In this document: positions 36,291-48,942 of the stretch, in pieces
How positions within the stretch are numbered: position 1 is the stretch's first letter
Layout of the letters: each line of letters begins with the position of its first letter
Assembly (NCBI RefSeq): GCF_963924675.1
Contig: NC_089221.1
Coordinates: 86,114,296-86,178,295, forward strand
DNA length: 64,000 nucleotides
Source of the DNA: Phocoena phocoena
Lineage: Eukaryota; Chordata; Mammalia; Artiodactyla; Phocoenidae
Reading direction: 5' to 3'
Notes under the pieces: generated by a model
Database searches by the model: none
The model's input: the letters and a program-made list of their open reading frames with translations, nothing else
Told to the model about the DNA's origin: nothing
Translations under genes and position numbers: made by a program

Positions 36291-37315
36291 TTCTAGTAAC
36301 CTGCTCAAGGCAGATATTCCCAGCATGATCTTACTGCCTTCTAATCATGTTTTCCACCCAGAAACCATCAATAAACCAGTTCTCCCTTGGGGTTACCAGG
36401 TGAGTTTTGGACTTGAAGTAGCACATCATCAACTCCAATACCCTTATCTTAGCTAAGAGTTAAATCCATGCATCCAAATATCCCCAGAAATAAGGGTGGA
36501 GAATTCCAAATCCAGCTGTAAATTACTTCCATAAGTCTACCATTGATTCTTGGTCAAACGTATTAAATTATAAATTGCAGTATGTTTCCTTCTCTTCCAT
36601 TTTTTGCACTATTTAAAGGACATGAAAGCAAAAAAAAAAAAAAAAAAAAACCTGCCAGGATATTATTTGTATCATTAAATTATGTTTGCTGCTTTTAAAA
36701 AAATGGCTTTAATTTCACCAAATATTCCAGCACAAACTTCATAATTAGGCCCAAACAATAAAACTTTTGGTTCCTTTTATTCCTAAATTTGAACTTTAGA
36801 AAGGCATCAATAGACTTTTCCCTCAACTACAGCCATAGCAACACGGGAAGTTCCCTATGGACAGCAATTAGAATTTTTAAAAATGCTTGACTAGGTCTAT
36901 GGGTACATGAACAAGCACCAAGCACAGCTTTGGCACAGCAGTTCTAATCAAGTGCAGCCCTTAAAAAGAAAACAAATAAACAAACAAAAAAACAGCGTTA
37001 GGGGGAAATCCCCCAGTTGGTAAGACTCAAGTGGTACACTTGATCAACCCCTTTCAGTTGAGGAGAAAGTGGTGTGAGATAAGGATATATCATACCTTTG
37101 GGCAGTGGCAAATAGTATCAAACAGAGATAAAGATTTGAATATCAGAAACAATGATTTATAGGGAAGAGCATTGAAGATGGACCCTATGGAGTGTTCGCA
37201 TGCTATAAGAAATGGCCTTTTTTCCTCTTTTCTGTTACTTCTTCATAAACTAGACTCCTAAACTTAGAGAGTTTATCATATGCTATTCTGATATTTAAGT
37301 TTTGGCAGATACTAT
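36291..37315. other. unassigned stretch with poly(A) run
   Basis: A 22-base or longer A run at 36631-36652 has no recognisable element attached upstream. Otherwise no gene or named repeat. Confidence 0.45.
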
Positions 37316-37757
37316 CTATAGTAGTTTGAATGGTGACCCCCCAAAAGAAATGCCCACATCTTCATCCCTGAAACCTGTTAATATTACCTTATTTGTAAAA
37401 AGGGTTTTGCAGATAATTTCGCTAAGGATCTTGAGATGAAATCTTCCTGGATGAACCCTAAACTCAATTAAAAGTACCCTTTTAAGAGACAGGTGAGGAA
37501 AAGACTCAGACAGAAGAGAAGGTCCTGTGAAGAGAGTGGCAGAGATTGGATTAATGCAGCCACAAACTAATGAATGTGACAGCCACCAAAATTTAAATGA
37601 GGCAAGGAATGGGATCTCCTCTTGAACTTTGAGAAGTATCATGGCCCTGACGACACCTTGGTTTCTGGCCTCCAAAACTGGGAGGAAAAAATAAATTTTT
37701 GTTTTAAGCCACTCAGTTTTTTGATAATTTATTATAGCAGCCACAGGAAACAAATAC
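37316..37757 (+). mobile_element. solo LTR-like element (probable ERVL-MaLR, MLT1-like)
   Basis: The left part 'gaatggtgaccccccaaaag' with 'aaatgcccacatcttcatcc', 'ttttgcagataatttcgcta' and 'aaggatcttgagatgaaatc', and the right part with AATAAA and 'ttttaagccactcagttttt', then 'tatagcagccacaggaaaca', follow a common mammalian MaLR-type LTR from end to end. Length of about 440 bases fits. No gag or pol sequence adjoins it. The 145-codon minus-strand open frame across it is not a gene. Confidence 0.65.
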
Positions 37758-39894
37758 CATATTATTAGTTAATTTTTTAATTATGATGAAAGGAAATTTT
37801 TTCTAAAATTTAAATAAATATAAACAAATTTAGAATTTAATCCATCAAAGTACTGTGAGTTCTGATGGTATCTTTTCATTTAGTATAATGTAGTTATGCT
37901 TTATGAACCCTTTTCAAAAGAAGTTACATTTTTCCTCCCTCTTTTCCTTGATTTAATTCTAAAAGGTTTAAATACCAGGCAATTTCTTGGAGAAAATTTA
38001 CTGTAAAAACTTCAATTTATCTGGTCAGAATTAATAAAATAAGAGTGTCAAATAGAAGAGAAAGATAACATCCATTGCAGCTTTGGTCCCCAATAAATGT
38101 TGATGAACCATAATTTGTGTATATTTTCACTATGATAGTGTTTTTATAGCACTGTCTAGAGTATTAAATAAGTCCATGATTCACTTGTTCACTAAACCAT
38201 TGTTCATACGCCAAAAAAAGATGAGAAGTAGCCAAAACAGATGGCAGCTATAATAGTTCCTCTGCTTAAAATAAATTATATACAGGAAAAGAGCATTTAT
38301 TGGTATTCCTGCAATTCAGACCAACAGGATAGGCAAATTTGGAAAGCACTTTGGGTGAGGTCATTTAAGTGTAGAATTGAAAATATTATGATGTCTTGGA
38401 GAGCTGAGAGATACTTATATTTTCTCAGTTACATAACAGTGATTCTAAATTATTGCTCATTAACCCTGTGTTGCATTAACTATGAATTACAAAGGAATGG
38501 TTGTTCTTTTTAAAATAAATAAGGAGATACTGTTATGAGCAAGGATCAATGTACATCAAATAATGCATTTCAATATGCATTATAAGTAAATACTGTCTGT
38601 AAAGTCTTTGCTAAAATTCTATCCAAGCTTCTGGATTCCTTCTTTATCTTTGGGTGATAGCATTTGCTCTGACTTTTCCTCAAAACGTACTCCTAAATTT
38701 TTCTTTCATACCAAGGAAAATATGCTAATGATAGCTTAAACTATTCTATGCCATTGGCTCTACTAGTTAAATATTTTACTTATTAGGAAGTGATTAAATA
38801 ATTACGAAGTTGGAAAGGATCTTCAGAACATTTAAAGGTCTCCATAAAACAGCAGTGTACTCACACTGCCCTCTGGGTAACTGGATAGCAGGGCACCTCT
38901 TCCTTTTATGATTATGATTCAAATTTAACATTTGGCTTTACAATTCCTTTCTTGGCAATTGGCCTAAGAATAGTCAATCTGAGTAATCAAGTGGATAAGT
39001 ACTCAAGTTCGTATATTTAGTTTCCTCAAAAGGAGTTTCAATACTACTTCATGATGGTATTAGTGGTAATAATTGCTTCATTCTGGAAGGATTATATTGA
39101 GTTAGAAATGTTTTATATATCAGAAAAATACTTGTTTCTTAGAGTATATAGAAAAAAATGTCATTCTTAGTTTGTTTACATGTGCAGTTATGAGAAAATC
39201 TTAAGACTGTCCAAGATAATTACCATAATTCAGTATTGCTAACACAATATTTTACAAGGAAAATAAAATGAAATTTTCTGTTTGACACAAATGCACATTT
39301 AATATCATTAGCTACTGAAGATTTTTAAAAGTGTTTCAGCAAAGCCTAAAGCTATATTCTAAGCATGTTAAAAGATATGAATTATAAAGTAAGGCATATT
39401 ACAGGTGTGAAATAGTGTTCTTTAATCATTTAGTTATTTTTATGGAACTAAATGGACAATCTACTAGAGTATGCTTTTTTTAACCAAATATTAAGCAAGA
39501 TATGATAGTAAGCTAGACATGAGAGTTCATTAATTCTTTCAGGAATTTATGACACCATTAGAGTCCTGTCAGACACTACAGTAATGTGAACAATGATCAA
39601 CAACAAGAGGACATGTGATAAATCTTTCATAGTCAATTTTTTATGAGTCAAAGACATTCTAATGATTAGATTTTACTAATTAGGGTGTACACAATTCTTT
39701 AAAAGACATTGAGGTTTAGCAAATTTGATTTCAAGTAGAATAGAATTCAGTTTCAATTGCCTCCTGCACACCAGGGGTTGTTTCCTGGACAGACAGCTTT
39801 TTCCTGCCAACTTCCAGTCCCAGCAGTGTCCTGACACGAGATGATCCAAAGTTTAGATACTTGAAAAGAATTTGATGGGTGGGATCTTTATATT
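37758..39894. other. unassigned AT-rich intergenic stretch
   Basis: No gene or confidently named repeat in about 2.1 kb. An open frame of 90 codons at 38241-38513 has no recognised motif. Confidence 0.5.
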
Positions 39895-39906
39895 AAAGAG
39901 ATTATG

Positions 39907-41408
39907 CCACGCACCTGTGTTCAACTAATCTATGACAAAGGAGGCAAGACTGTATTATACAATGGAGAAAAGACAGTCTATTCAGTAAGTGGTGCTAGGA
40001 AAAGTAGATAGCTACCCTTAAAAGAATGAAATTGGAACACTCACTAACACCATATACAAAAAAAATAAAATCAAAATGGATTAAAGGCCTAAATATAAGA
40101 TGAGATACTATAAGACTCTTAGAGGGAAACATAGGCAGAACATTCTCTGACATAAATAGCAGCAAGATCTTTTTTGATCCACCTCCTTGAGTAATGAAAA
40201 TAACAAAAAGAAACAAATGCTACCTAGTTAAACTTAAAAGCTTTTGCACAGCAAGGGAAACCATAAACAAAACAAAAAGACAGCCCACAGAATGGGAGAA
40301 AATATTTGCAACCGAATCAACTGACAAGGGATTAATCTCCAAAATATACAAACAGATCATGTAGCTCAGTATCAAAAAAAAAAAAATCCAATTGAAAAAT
40401 GGGCAGAAGATCTAAATACATACTTCTCCAAAGAAGACATACAGATGACCAGGAGGCACATGAAAAATGCTCATCACTAATTATCAGAGAAATGCTAATC
40501 AAAACTACAGTGAGGTATCACCTCACACCAGTCAGAATGGCCATCATCAAAAAAAACCTACAAATAAGTGCTGGAGAGGATGTGGAGAAAAGGGAACCCT
40601 CCTACACTGTTGGTGGGAATGTAAGTTGGTACAGCCACTATGGAGAACAGTATGGAGGGGTTCCTTAAAAAACTATAAATAGAGCTACCATATGATCCAA
40701 CAATCCCACTCCTGGGCATATATCTAAAAATCATGAAAACTCTAATTTGAAAAGATACACGCACACCGACATTCATTGCAGCACTATTAAAAAATAACCA
40801 AGACATGGAAGCATCTTAAGTGTCCATCGACAGAGGAATGGATAAAGAAGATGGGGTGTGTGTGTATATATATATATATGTATATATGTATAATATACAT
40901 ATATATATATATACACACACAAAGGAATACTATGCCATTATAAAAAGAATGAAAAAATGCCATTTGCAGCAACATGGATGGACCTAGAGATTGTCATACT
41001 GAATGAAGTATGTTGGACAGAGAAGGACAAATATTATATGATATTGCTTATATGTAGAATCTAAAAAAAACGGGTACAAATGAACTTATTTACAAAACAG
41101 AAATAGAGTCACAGATGAAGAAAACAATCTTATGGTTACCAGGGGAGCAAGGGGAGGAGGGATATTTTGGGGGATTGGGGATTGACATATATACACTACT
41201 ATATATAAAATAGATAACTAATAAGGAACTACTGTATAGCACAAGGAACTCTCCTCAATACTCTGTAATGACCTATATGGGAAAATAATCTAAAAAAGAC
41301 TGGATATATGTTTACATATAACTGATTCACTTTGCTGTTTAGCAGAAAGTAGCACAACACTGTAAATCAACTATACTCCAATAGAAATGAAAATATCTAA
41401 AATGAAAT
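39907..41408 (+). mobile_element. 5'-truncated LINE-1 with exact 12-bp target-site duplication
   Basis: Exact direct repeats 'aaagagattatg' at 39895-39906 and 41409-41420 enclose about 1.5 kb of plus-strand LINE-1. ORF2 C-terminal sequence leads to the cysteine-rich motif C-x3-C-x7-H-x4-C ([18 protein letters not shown], near 40570-40625). The 3' UTR contains the TA/GT hairpin (40858-40920) and the artiodactyl-type end 'gtaaatcaactatactccaa', then tail. The left target reads TATT/AAAG. Among the LINE-1s here its sequence is among the closest to family consensus, suggesting a younger insertion. Confidence 0.92.
40855..40920. repeat. GT/TA/AC hairpin microsatellite
   Basis: Bases 40858-40885 and 40893-40920 are perfect 28-bp inverted arms, (GT)4(AT)7GTATAT and its complement, around a 7-base loop. 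It sits where LINE-1 3' UTRs of this type often carry a TA-rich tract. Confidence 0.88.
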
Positions 41409-41420
41409 AAAGAGATTATG

Positions 41421-41929
41421 ATTGATCATGGCTTTGAGTGCCATATTTAATTCTTTGGAAAATATTCACCTACTTCTATGTTCTTAAGAATGGAAAATTG
41501 CTTTTCTTTCCTGCAAAGTAACATTAATTGCTACTCTCCTTCCTATTCTTAGATAGATATCCATGTTGCCCAAGTCCATTTATTAATTTTATAACACCAG
41601 TCACTTTCTGAAATGTGTAAGAAAATTAACAAACAAAACTTCAAAATTGAATTTTCCAAGGAAAATATGATGGTAAGGAATTACAGAATTTTAAAAAATA
41701 TTACCTGTTAATTCTAGAAAAATAATTTTCAACCTTGGCTATGTATTAAGCTTAACCTACAATCTTTACAAGATCTTGGTTTTTAAACATATAGATATTT
41801 TTATTGACTGTATTTTAGAATACAGATAATAAAAACGATAAAATCATTTTTCATATGATTTATGAAAGTCATATGTTAACTCTTTTGCAACACATTTTTG
41901 AGTCACATTTGCCTCTAAATTTCATGTTA
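41421..41929. other. unassigned stretch
   Basis: AT-rich sequence between two LINE-1 segments. Nothing supported. Confidence 0.45.
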
Positions 41930-42400
41930 ATTCAGTTGAAGTTTATTTTTATTCTTGAATCATATTTTTTTGTGTGTAAATATATGACAGTATAACTATC
42001 CATTGTCTGTTGAATACATTTTTGGATTGATCTCTGTTCCAGTGTTTTGTTATTACAAGTTATGTTTCTGAGCACATTTTTGTACACATCCCTGGTATAT
42101 ATATCTGAAAGTTGGATAACTGGCAGTTTGTGCGTGTTCAACCAGATAATGTGAGAATGTACATTAAAAGAGGCTGTTTACCTTCCTATAGTAATTGTTT
42201 CTGGTGCTCTAATTCCTCAACAACACTCAAAATGATCAAACATTTTGCCTATTTTTGCAATTCTAGTGGGTATAATTATTCTCTACAGTCTTAATTTTCA
42301 TTCCCTGATGAGTTATGAAAGTGTACTTCTTTCCATATGCTTAAATGTATTTACTACTGTTCATGTTTAGTGACAAATTTGGGAGTGTATGTTTTGCTAA
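41930..42400 (-). mobile_element. old LINE-1 fragment, ORF2 end / 3' region
   Basis: Complement of the LINE-1 late ORF2 and 3' region: 'actatccattgtctgttgaa', 'ttctagtgggtataattatt', 'aattttcattccctgatgag', 'ttccatatgcttaaatgtat'. Strongly diverged, L1ME-like by impression only. Confidence 0.6.
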
Positions 42401-42469
42401 CATGCCTCACAGACATTTCATTGTCTCTAAACTAAAATAAAATTGATGGTGGAAAATGTATGTATCTTG

Positions 42470-42655
42470 TTTTCCTTTACTGAATTATTGAGGTATAATT
42501 TATACAATTAAATGCATCCACTGTTATTATAATTTGATGAGTTTGATTATATGTACACATTTGTATAACTACCAATATAATTAAAACCATTTTAATAAGC
42601 CTAAGAAAGCTCCCTTGTGACCTTTGCAATTAAATCCTTGCCCATCACAGGTTAC
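42470..42655 (-). mobile_element. LINE-1 3' end fragment
   Basis: 'attgaggtataatttataca' followed by 'aatttgatgagtttgattat' and 'gtataactaccaatataatt' is the complement of an old LINE-1 3' terminus. Separate from the preceding fragment because the order of segments does not fit a single element. Confidence 0.65.
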
Positions 42656-42689
42656 AAGCACCAACATAGACCATATGCTGTGACATAAC

Positions 42690-42850
42690 ACAAATTTCAA
42701 TTATGCAGAGTATATGTTCTAACCATATGAAATTAAATTAGAAATAAATATAAAGGTATCAGAAAAATCCACAAATACTTGAAAATTGAGTAACAAATCT
42801 AATATCTTATGGACAAATAGAAATTACCAGAAATATAAAATACTTTGAAG
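42690..42850 (+). mobile_element. LINE-1 ORF2 fragment in opposite orientation to its neighbours
   Basis: 'atgttctaaccatatgaaat' with 'taaattagaaataaatataa' and 'aaaatccacaaatacttgaa' reads as plus-strand ORF2 (the region before the LETNEN-type motif). Flanked on both sides by minus-strand LINE-1 sequence. Confidence 0.6.
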
Positions 42851-45200
42851 CATATGTCCTTGAAAAGATGTGTATCCTGTTTTGTTGTTGGGGGCATTGA
42901 TCTACAAGTGTCAAATAGGGTAAGTTGGTCACTAATGTTGTAGTCTTCCTAACCCATCATGATTTTCTATGTACTCCTCAATTTCTAGGAGAGAAGTGTT
43001 TTCTGTTTCTTCTTTTCTGTCAAATTTTCTGTCGTGTGTTATAAAACTGTTGGTTGATTCACAGATATTTAAAACAGTTATGTCTTCTTGATGAATCAAA
43101 TCCAATTATCATAAACTTTCCCTAGTAACATTCCTTGTTCTGAAGTCCAGTTTGTATGATATTATAGTTGTTAAAGCTTTCATATGCTTAATGCTTTCAG
43201 GATGCATATATTTATTTCCTTCTATATTAAACTATCTATACATGTAATTTATTTTTTTAAGTAATTAATTTTTTTTTTTTGAGGACCACAAATAGTCCTG
43301 GCTTCCTTTTTTATGTAGTATGACAATCTTTGTCTTTTACTTGTAGGGTTATTGGTTAATTGGATCATTTGTAATTAACACAAGTTTGGACTTGATAGGA
43401 TTTAAGTCTATTATATTGCTGTATGCTTTCTATTTTTCCTTTGTTCTCTTAAATTTTTTGAATAAGTAAACTGTTATCATTACTTATTTTTTGTGATCAG
43501 TTTTATAATGCATTTTTTCATAAAATTCTTCCTTGACATATATTACTTTACACATAATATTAGAAACTTACAATAATGTTCTATGTACTTACCTTTACAG
43601 TATTGTCAAGATTTGATTTACTACACGTTAGAAATCTCACTGTATATCATTAATATTTTTTCTTTTGACAGTCAATTAGGTTTTATGAAATAAAATAGAA
43701 ATATATAATTTACATTTACCATATATTTATGATCCCTAACAGTCTTCATTTTATCTCTTCATGTACCCTAATTTCTACCTGCAGCTCTGCTGGGTGTCTC
43801 TGTTTCACATTCATTTTTTTTTAATTAATTAATTTATTATTTATGTTTGGCTGCACTGGGTCTTTGTTGCTGTGCGTGGGCTTCCTCTACTTGTGGAGAG
43901 TGGGGGCTACTCTTAATTGCAGTGTGCAGGCTTCTCATTGCAGTGGCTTCTCTTGTTGTGGAGCATGGGATCTAGGTCTGTGGGCTTTAGTAGTTGTGAC
44001 ACGCAGGCTCAGTAGTTGTGGCTCGCAGGCTCCACAGCACAGGCTCAGTAGTTGTGGTGCACAGGTTTAGTTGCTCTGTGGCATGTGGGATCTTCCTGGA
44101 CCAGGGATTGAACCCATGTCCCCTGCATTGGCAGGTGGATTCTTAACCACTGCACCACTAGGGAAGTCTCTCACATTCATTTTTGAAAAGTACCTTTTCT
44201 GGGTATAGAATTTTAAGTTCATGCCCTCCCTTCCACCCACAACACCTTAATACTTTAAAGAAGTTATTGTCTTTATGCTTGCATAGTTTCAGAGAAATCA
44301 GCTGTTTTTGCCTATCTGTGTTCCTCATTGTTGCACTTTTAAGATTTTCTTTGTCACATGTTTAAACCCGTTTGATTATGGTGTATCTTAGTTTCATCTT
44401 TTTCCTTCTTTTGAGTAGCTCCTATAATATTCTTGAATTTTTAGTATTTTAACTTGTAAGCAAACATGGAAAACATTTTGTCACTATTTATTCAAATATT
44501 TTTCTATAGTTCCTTCCTCTGGGACTCTGATTACACACAGTAGACAGCTTGAATTGTTCTGTATGCAGTGAGTTTGTTAAAGATTTTTTTCTCTCAATGC
44601 TTTCATTAGGTAAGATTCTATTATTACATATTCATTTTAGAAATATTTGCTACTGTGGTGCAAAATCTGTTAATCCTATCCAGTGAATTTATAATTTGAT
44701 ATATTTAAATTAATAGCTTGAGATTTCAGTTGGTTATATCTTATACCTTAATTTTCTGTCTTATGTTTAATCTTTCCTGCAAATAATTGAATATTTTATA
44801 GTTTCTATTTTAAGGTCCTTGTCTGATAATTCTATAACTTCTGTCATTTCTGGGTCTGCTTTTATTAATTGAGTTTTGCCTTTTTTAGGTCACATATTCC
44901 TGCTCCTTGGAAAATCTAGTAATTTTTACTATATGCTAGACAATGTGTTGCCAGACATTATGGATATTGTGTTGTTCATTGTCTCTATTTTGTGGTTATT
45001 CTTTAAAGATTATTGGACTTCGTTCCAGCAAGAAGTTGAGTTGGTCCCTATAATTCCTTATTCCATCATTTCATTAATAATTCAAATTTTCAACTAAGGC
45101 ATAACTCCTCTGAAACCTCCACTGAATAACTAATGTGTTCAACAAGGACTTTTCACTCTAGATAGTCAGAATTTACTAGCTACCTGATGTGTGTGAGTTT
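42851..45200 (-). mobile_element. old LINE-1, ORF2 start through 5' region, split by CHR-2 SINE
   Basis: Complement of LINE-1 from the ORF2 endonuclease region ('ttgaaaagatgtgtatcctg' near 42860, 'gttatgtcttcttgatgaat' near 43078, 'cattccttgttctgaagtcc' near 43130) through the inter-ORF spacer and ORF1/5' region ('ctgggtatagaattttaagt' near 44200, 'tctgggactctgattacaca' near 44518, 'ttgccagacattatggatat' near 44949). The CHR-2 SINE at 43819-44170 interrupts it. The right border is gradual and uncertain. Confidence 0.7.
43819..44170 (-). mobile_element. CHR-2-type SINE with 14-bp target-site duplication
   Basis: A longer cetartiodactyl SINE of about 350 bases in minus orientation: poly(T)/(TTAA) tail, then 'ggctgcactgggtctttgtt', repeated 'cagtagttgtggct' units, and the head 'ccactagggaagtctc'. 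The tRNA-like part is shared with the shorter family ('ggatcttcctggaccaggga'). Exact direct repeats 'tcacattcattttt' at 43805-43818 and 44171-44184 flank it. More diverged than the short SINEs, hence older. Open frames within it are artefacts. Confidence 0.88.
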
Positions 45201-47562
45201 TGGAAATTGCTCACCTAAAAATCTGCCATCCTTTTAAGGTCTGTACTGTGAAGCTTCACCATAGCATGACTAACCTAGTAGTTAGGAAAGATTCAAACAA
45301 CTGCTATATAGAATCCTTGGTATTTCTTCTTCTGCATAACTCCTACCTCTCATGAGAAATGACTCAAAACTTCCAGCTTCCTCAGCCTTCACCGTCTCCA
45401 AAATCCAATTTCCCTAAACCAGCCAGACTTTCAGGCTTATTATTTCTTTTACTCCTTCTTATCATAGTCACAAATTATCTCCATGCAGAATTCCAGGGTT
45501 TTTGTAGGGTACATCTTGTTTGTTTCACTTCTGACAGGGATCAAAGCTCTTCAATGCTCAGTTTGAAAACTTGTTTTCTTTTACCCAAGTTTTACAGTAG
45601 TATATGGGGGAGGATTAATTTATTTCTTGTTGCTTCATTAATAGCCAGTGGTGGAAGTCTGTGTACATTAGTCTCAATTTACATCCTAAAGTAGATGATT
45701 GAAGTATGCAACTCATTAAAATAAAAAATGGGTGGTTTTTAGCACTAAAGAAACCATAATCATGAGTCTCTATAACAGATCTAAATACCACAAGACCACT
45801 GCTACACAGATTATTTATTAGCATAAATACTGTTGATTTTATATTCCATCTTGAAATAACTGGCTTTCATAAAATATATATTTTACAGATGTATTTACCT
45901 TTGTCTATAATTTTTTCAAGTGACTGGTAGGCCAACAGCTTAACATTTTGAGTCTCATTCTATGCCCAGTCTTCTTTTCATTACTACATTCTCCAGTGGA
46001 ACATAAAAGATTCTATAGCATTCTTAAACTACAAGTTTTGTCAGTCATGCTGTTGATATATTTTTGCTTCTTATTTCAATGTACCTTTATTGCAGAGTGT
46101 TTAAATGCAGATAGATGGTATGTCATTGACCATATGTAATGTAAACTGTTCTTGTGACTATTTGTCAATAAACATTTGGTTATGTGGGGGAATCACATAT
46201 TGGACATATTTGATTATAAGCAAGGAAACACCTCAGAAGCGCCTCTAAAGGTAGTTTCTTGTAAAAATAAACTGAAAACTATTAATAGCTAAATTGATTA
46301 AACACCTTTACAATAAATATATATAGATATAACTATCCATCAGATATATATTTTATTTATATACGTATACATAATTTATTAGAAATATGATGCCTATATC
46401 CCATCACTACAATTCCCATTTTTCTGGAGAGGCATACACATTTCTATTTTTAAAACCTCTACAAGTTATTTGATACAGAGCCAGACTGAATATAATAATC
46501 TTTTCAAGGACCTAACAAATAACATAATTTGATTCCTTTTTTTAAATAAAGGAAAGATGAACCAAAAGGATTTTTTAAAGTACTCATCCAGGTATTGTCA
46601 AATTTATCTCCTAAGAGATTCTAATCCATTTCCTTTTTTCCTACACAATGCTATCTTTATCCTTAGAATTTATAGATTCATTACTGAGGGAACTGATTAG
46701 GTTTAATGCTTGACAGAGTACAATTCTGTTTCTGCATGAATTTAGTTTCCTTTTTGAATACAGTGTTGGTGTCCTAAACTTTTTAACAGTTATTATTTTA
46801 AGTGCAGACTAAGAGTAACAGCAAGAACAAAGATAAAAACACTCTAGGTTTTAAATGTCATTTTTGAGATACAATTTTAGTTATATCTTGCTACTTATTC
46901 TCAATTTACATAACAAGGATACATGAATTTACATTGTGACCCATTGTCATGTAAATGTATGAAGAGTTCATAAATTTAAATGTTTTTCAGACAACTGTTT
47001 GACCTGTTGTAGAAAGTTATTCCTCAGGGGGAAAATATCTACTTCACATTTGATAGCATGACACTTTTTTGCATCTTATTGTCAAACTTTGGAAAAGAAA
47101 ACAGTAGACCATGATGGTGAGAATAGAATGCCAACAAACTGGTAAAACTCTAATTCAAGTTTGAGAAGTGATTTGAGTTGGACATGTCATTCAAAGCTCT
47201 AGCTTTCTGAAATGTGATTTTAGAAAATAAATTTGCTGAATAAAAATAAACCTAAATTCTAAAAAACAAAAGATGCCACAAAACTTTAGTGCTTTTTAAA
47301 ATTTTAACCTGTTAATTCAGATTCTTAGAAATATATTTACTATCTGCTTGTCAATTTTAAATCAATAGAAAGACTATCATAATATAAAAACTTCATTTTA
47401 AATCCTGAAAACATTAAGAATATTCAGAAGGTATTAACAAACAGATGGTCATTCTGGACATTTTAGACAACATGATTGACTGAGACTTTTGCTTCAAGGT
47501 TCAGAGAAAAAAATTTAATGGGTTTGAGGATATAAATATCAAAAAGACTGTTGATAAAAATT
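45201..47562. other. unassigned intergenic stretch
   Basis: No gene supported. The 111-codon frame at 45359-45694 has hydrophobic runs but no family signature and lies beside decayed LINE-1. TA-rich low complexity occurs near 46310-46385. Confidence 0.5.
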
Positions 47563-47653
47563 CAGTTTGGGTGTCTGGATGTGTCTGTTGGTAGTGTCCT
47601 TGGGCAGGTGGGATCTGGACATTACCAACAGACATGCCCAGAAACCAAAACTG
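47563..47653. repeat. 37-bp inverted repeat, family unknown
   Basis: Arms 47563-47599 and 47617-47653 are complementary at 31 of 37 positions around a 17-base loop. The inner 18 bases of each arm ('tgtctgttggtagtgtcc' against 'ggacattaccaacagaca') differ at one position. Ends are CAG...CTG, as in several DNA-transposon MITEs, but no flanking duplication is visible. Confidence 0.75.
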
Positions 47654-48922
47654 AGCTGATGGGTGAAGATGGCCTCTACCAAAGCAAACCTGTGAAGTCT
47701 GGAAGAGGAACCCAATTACTCAGGTGAGCAGATAGGGAATCAAGGATCACAAAGAACCAGGTAAATATGATATCAACAAAGGAAAATAATAAAGCTCTAA
47801 TAACTCATCCGAAAGAAATGGAGACCTATGAACTTTGTCTTCAGACAAAGAATTCAGAGTAATCACCTTAGAGAAGTTCAGTGAACACCAAGAATACAGA
47901 GGCAGGTAACTAAACAAAATTAGGGGGAAAAATGCATGAACAAAACTAGAAGTTCAACATTGCAATAGAAATTATCAAAAAACAAACAAAGAAACATCCT
48001 AGAGTTACAAATTACAATAATTGAACTGAAGAATTCAACAGAGACTTTCAAAAGCAGACCCAATCATGCAGAAGAAAGAATCAGGGACCTGGAAGATAGG
48101 ACATTAGATATTATCCAAGAGGATCACAAAGAAAATTAAGAATGAAAAAGAACAAAGAAAGCCTAGGGGACTTATGGGATACAATGCAAAGAAATCAGAA
48201 GAAGATAAATAGACAGAATGTATATTTAAAGCAATAATGGTTGAAAACCTCCTGAACAAAGAGAGAAATAAACATCCAGATCCATGAGGCAAAAAGGACA
48301 TGAAACAGCTTGAACTTGAATGGTGTCATACCAGGAAACATTAAAATTAAATTTTCAAAAGTCAAAGACAAAGAAATAATTTTTAAAGCAGCAAGATAAG
48401 AGTCATGACATAGGAAGCTTCATAAGACCACTGACAGATTTCTCAACAGAAACTTTTCAAGCAAGAAAAGAATGGTATGACATTTTCAAAATATTAAAAG
48501 AAAAAATTGTCACCTCTATTCTAGGTAAAACTGTCCTTCATAAAAGGAGAGATAAAGACTTTCCCAAACAAACAAAGCTGAGGTCGTTCATTACCACTAG
48601 ACCACCTAACAAGAAATGCAAAAGAGAGTTCTTTCAGTGGAAGTAAAAGGACACTAACTAACATCTTAAAAACATTAAAAGGTAGTGTAAAACTCACTGA
48701 TAATGGTAAATCAGTCAAAGTTAGATTCTATACTTTGGTGATAGTGGTATATAATTCATTTACAACTCTAAAATTCAAAAAGAAAAGAATGCATAAAAAT
48801 AGCCATAGCTACAATAACCTGTTATTGGCTATACAATATAAAAATATGTAACTTGTTAGAGCAGCAACCCAAATGTGAGTGGAAGGAGAAGTAAAATGCA
48901 AAATTTAGAAATTCTATTAAAC

Positions 48923-48942
48923 TTAAGTTGTTATCAACTTAA
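48923..48942 (+). repeat. short hairpin in the LINE-1 inter-ORF spacer, second copy
   Basis: Perfect 8-bp arms 'ttaagttg' and 'caacttaa' with loop TTAT. Equivalent to 32020-32039. Confidence 0.7.

Noticed and set aside
36631..36652. Poly(A) run as the tail of a processed pseudogene
   Set aside because: No recognisable mRNA-like sequence, AATAAA or duplication attached upstream.
37316..37753. 145-codon minus-strand open frame
   Set aside because: Coincides almost exactly with an MLT1-like LTR and runs antisense to it; no protein family motif.
46125..46185. 'gtcaataaacatttgg' as a gene's polyadenylation site
   Set aside because: A lone AATAAA in AT-rich DNA with no upstream coding sequence or transcript evidence.
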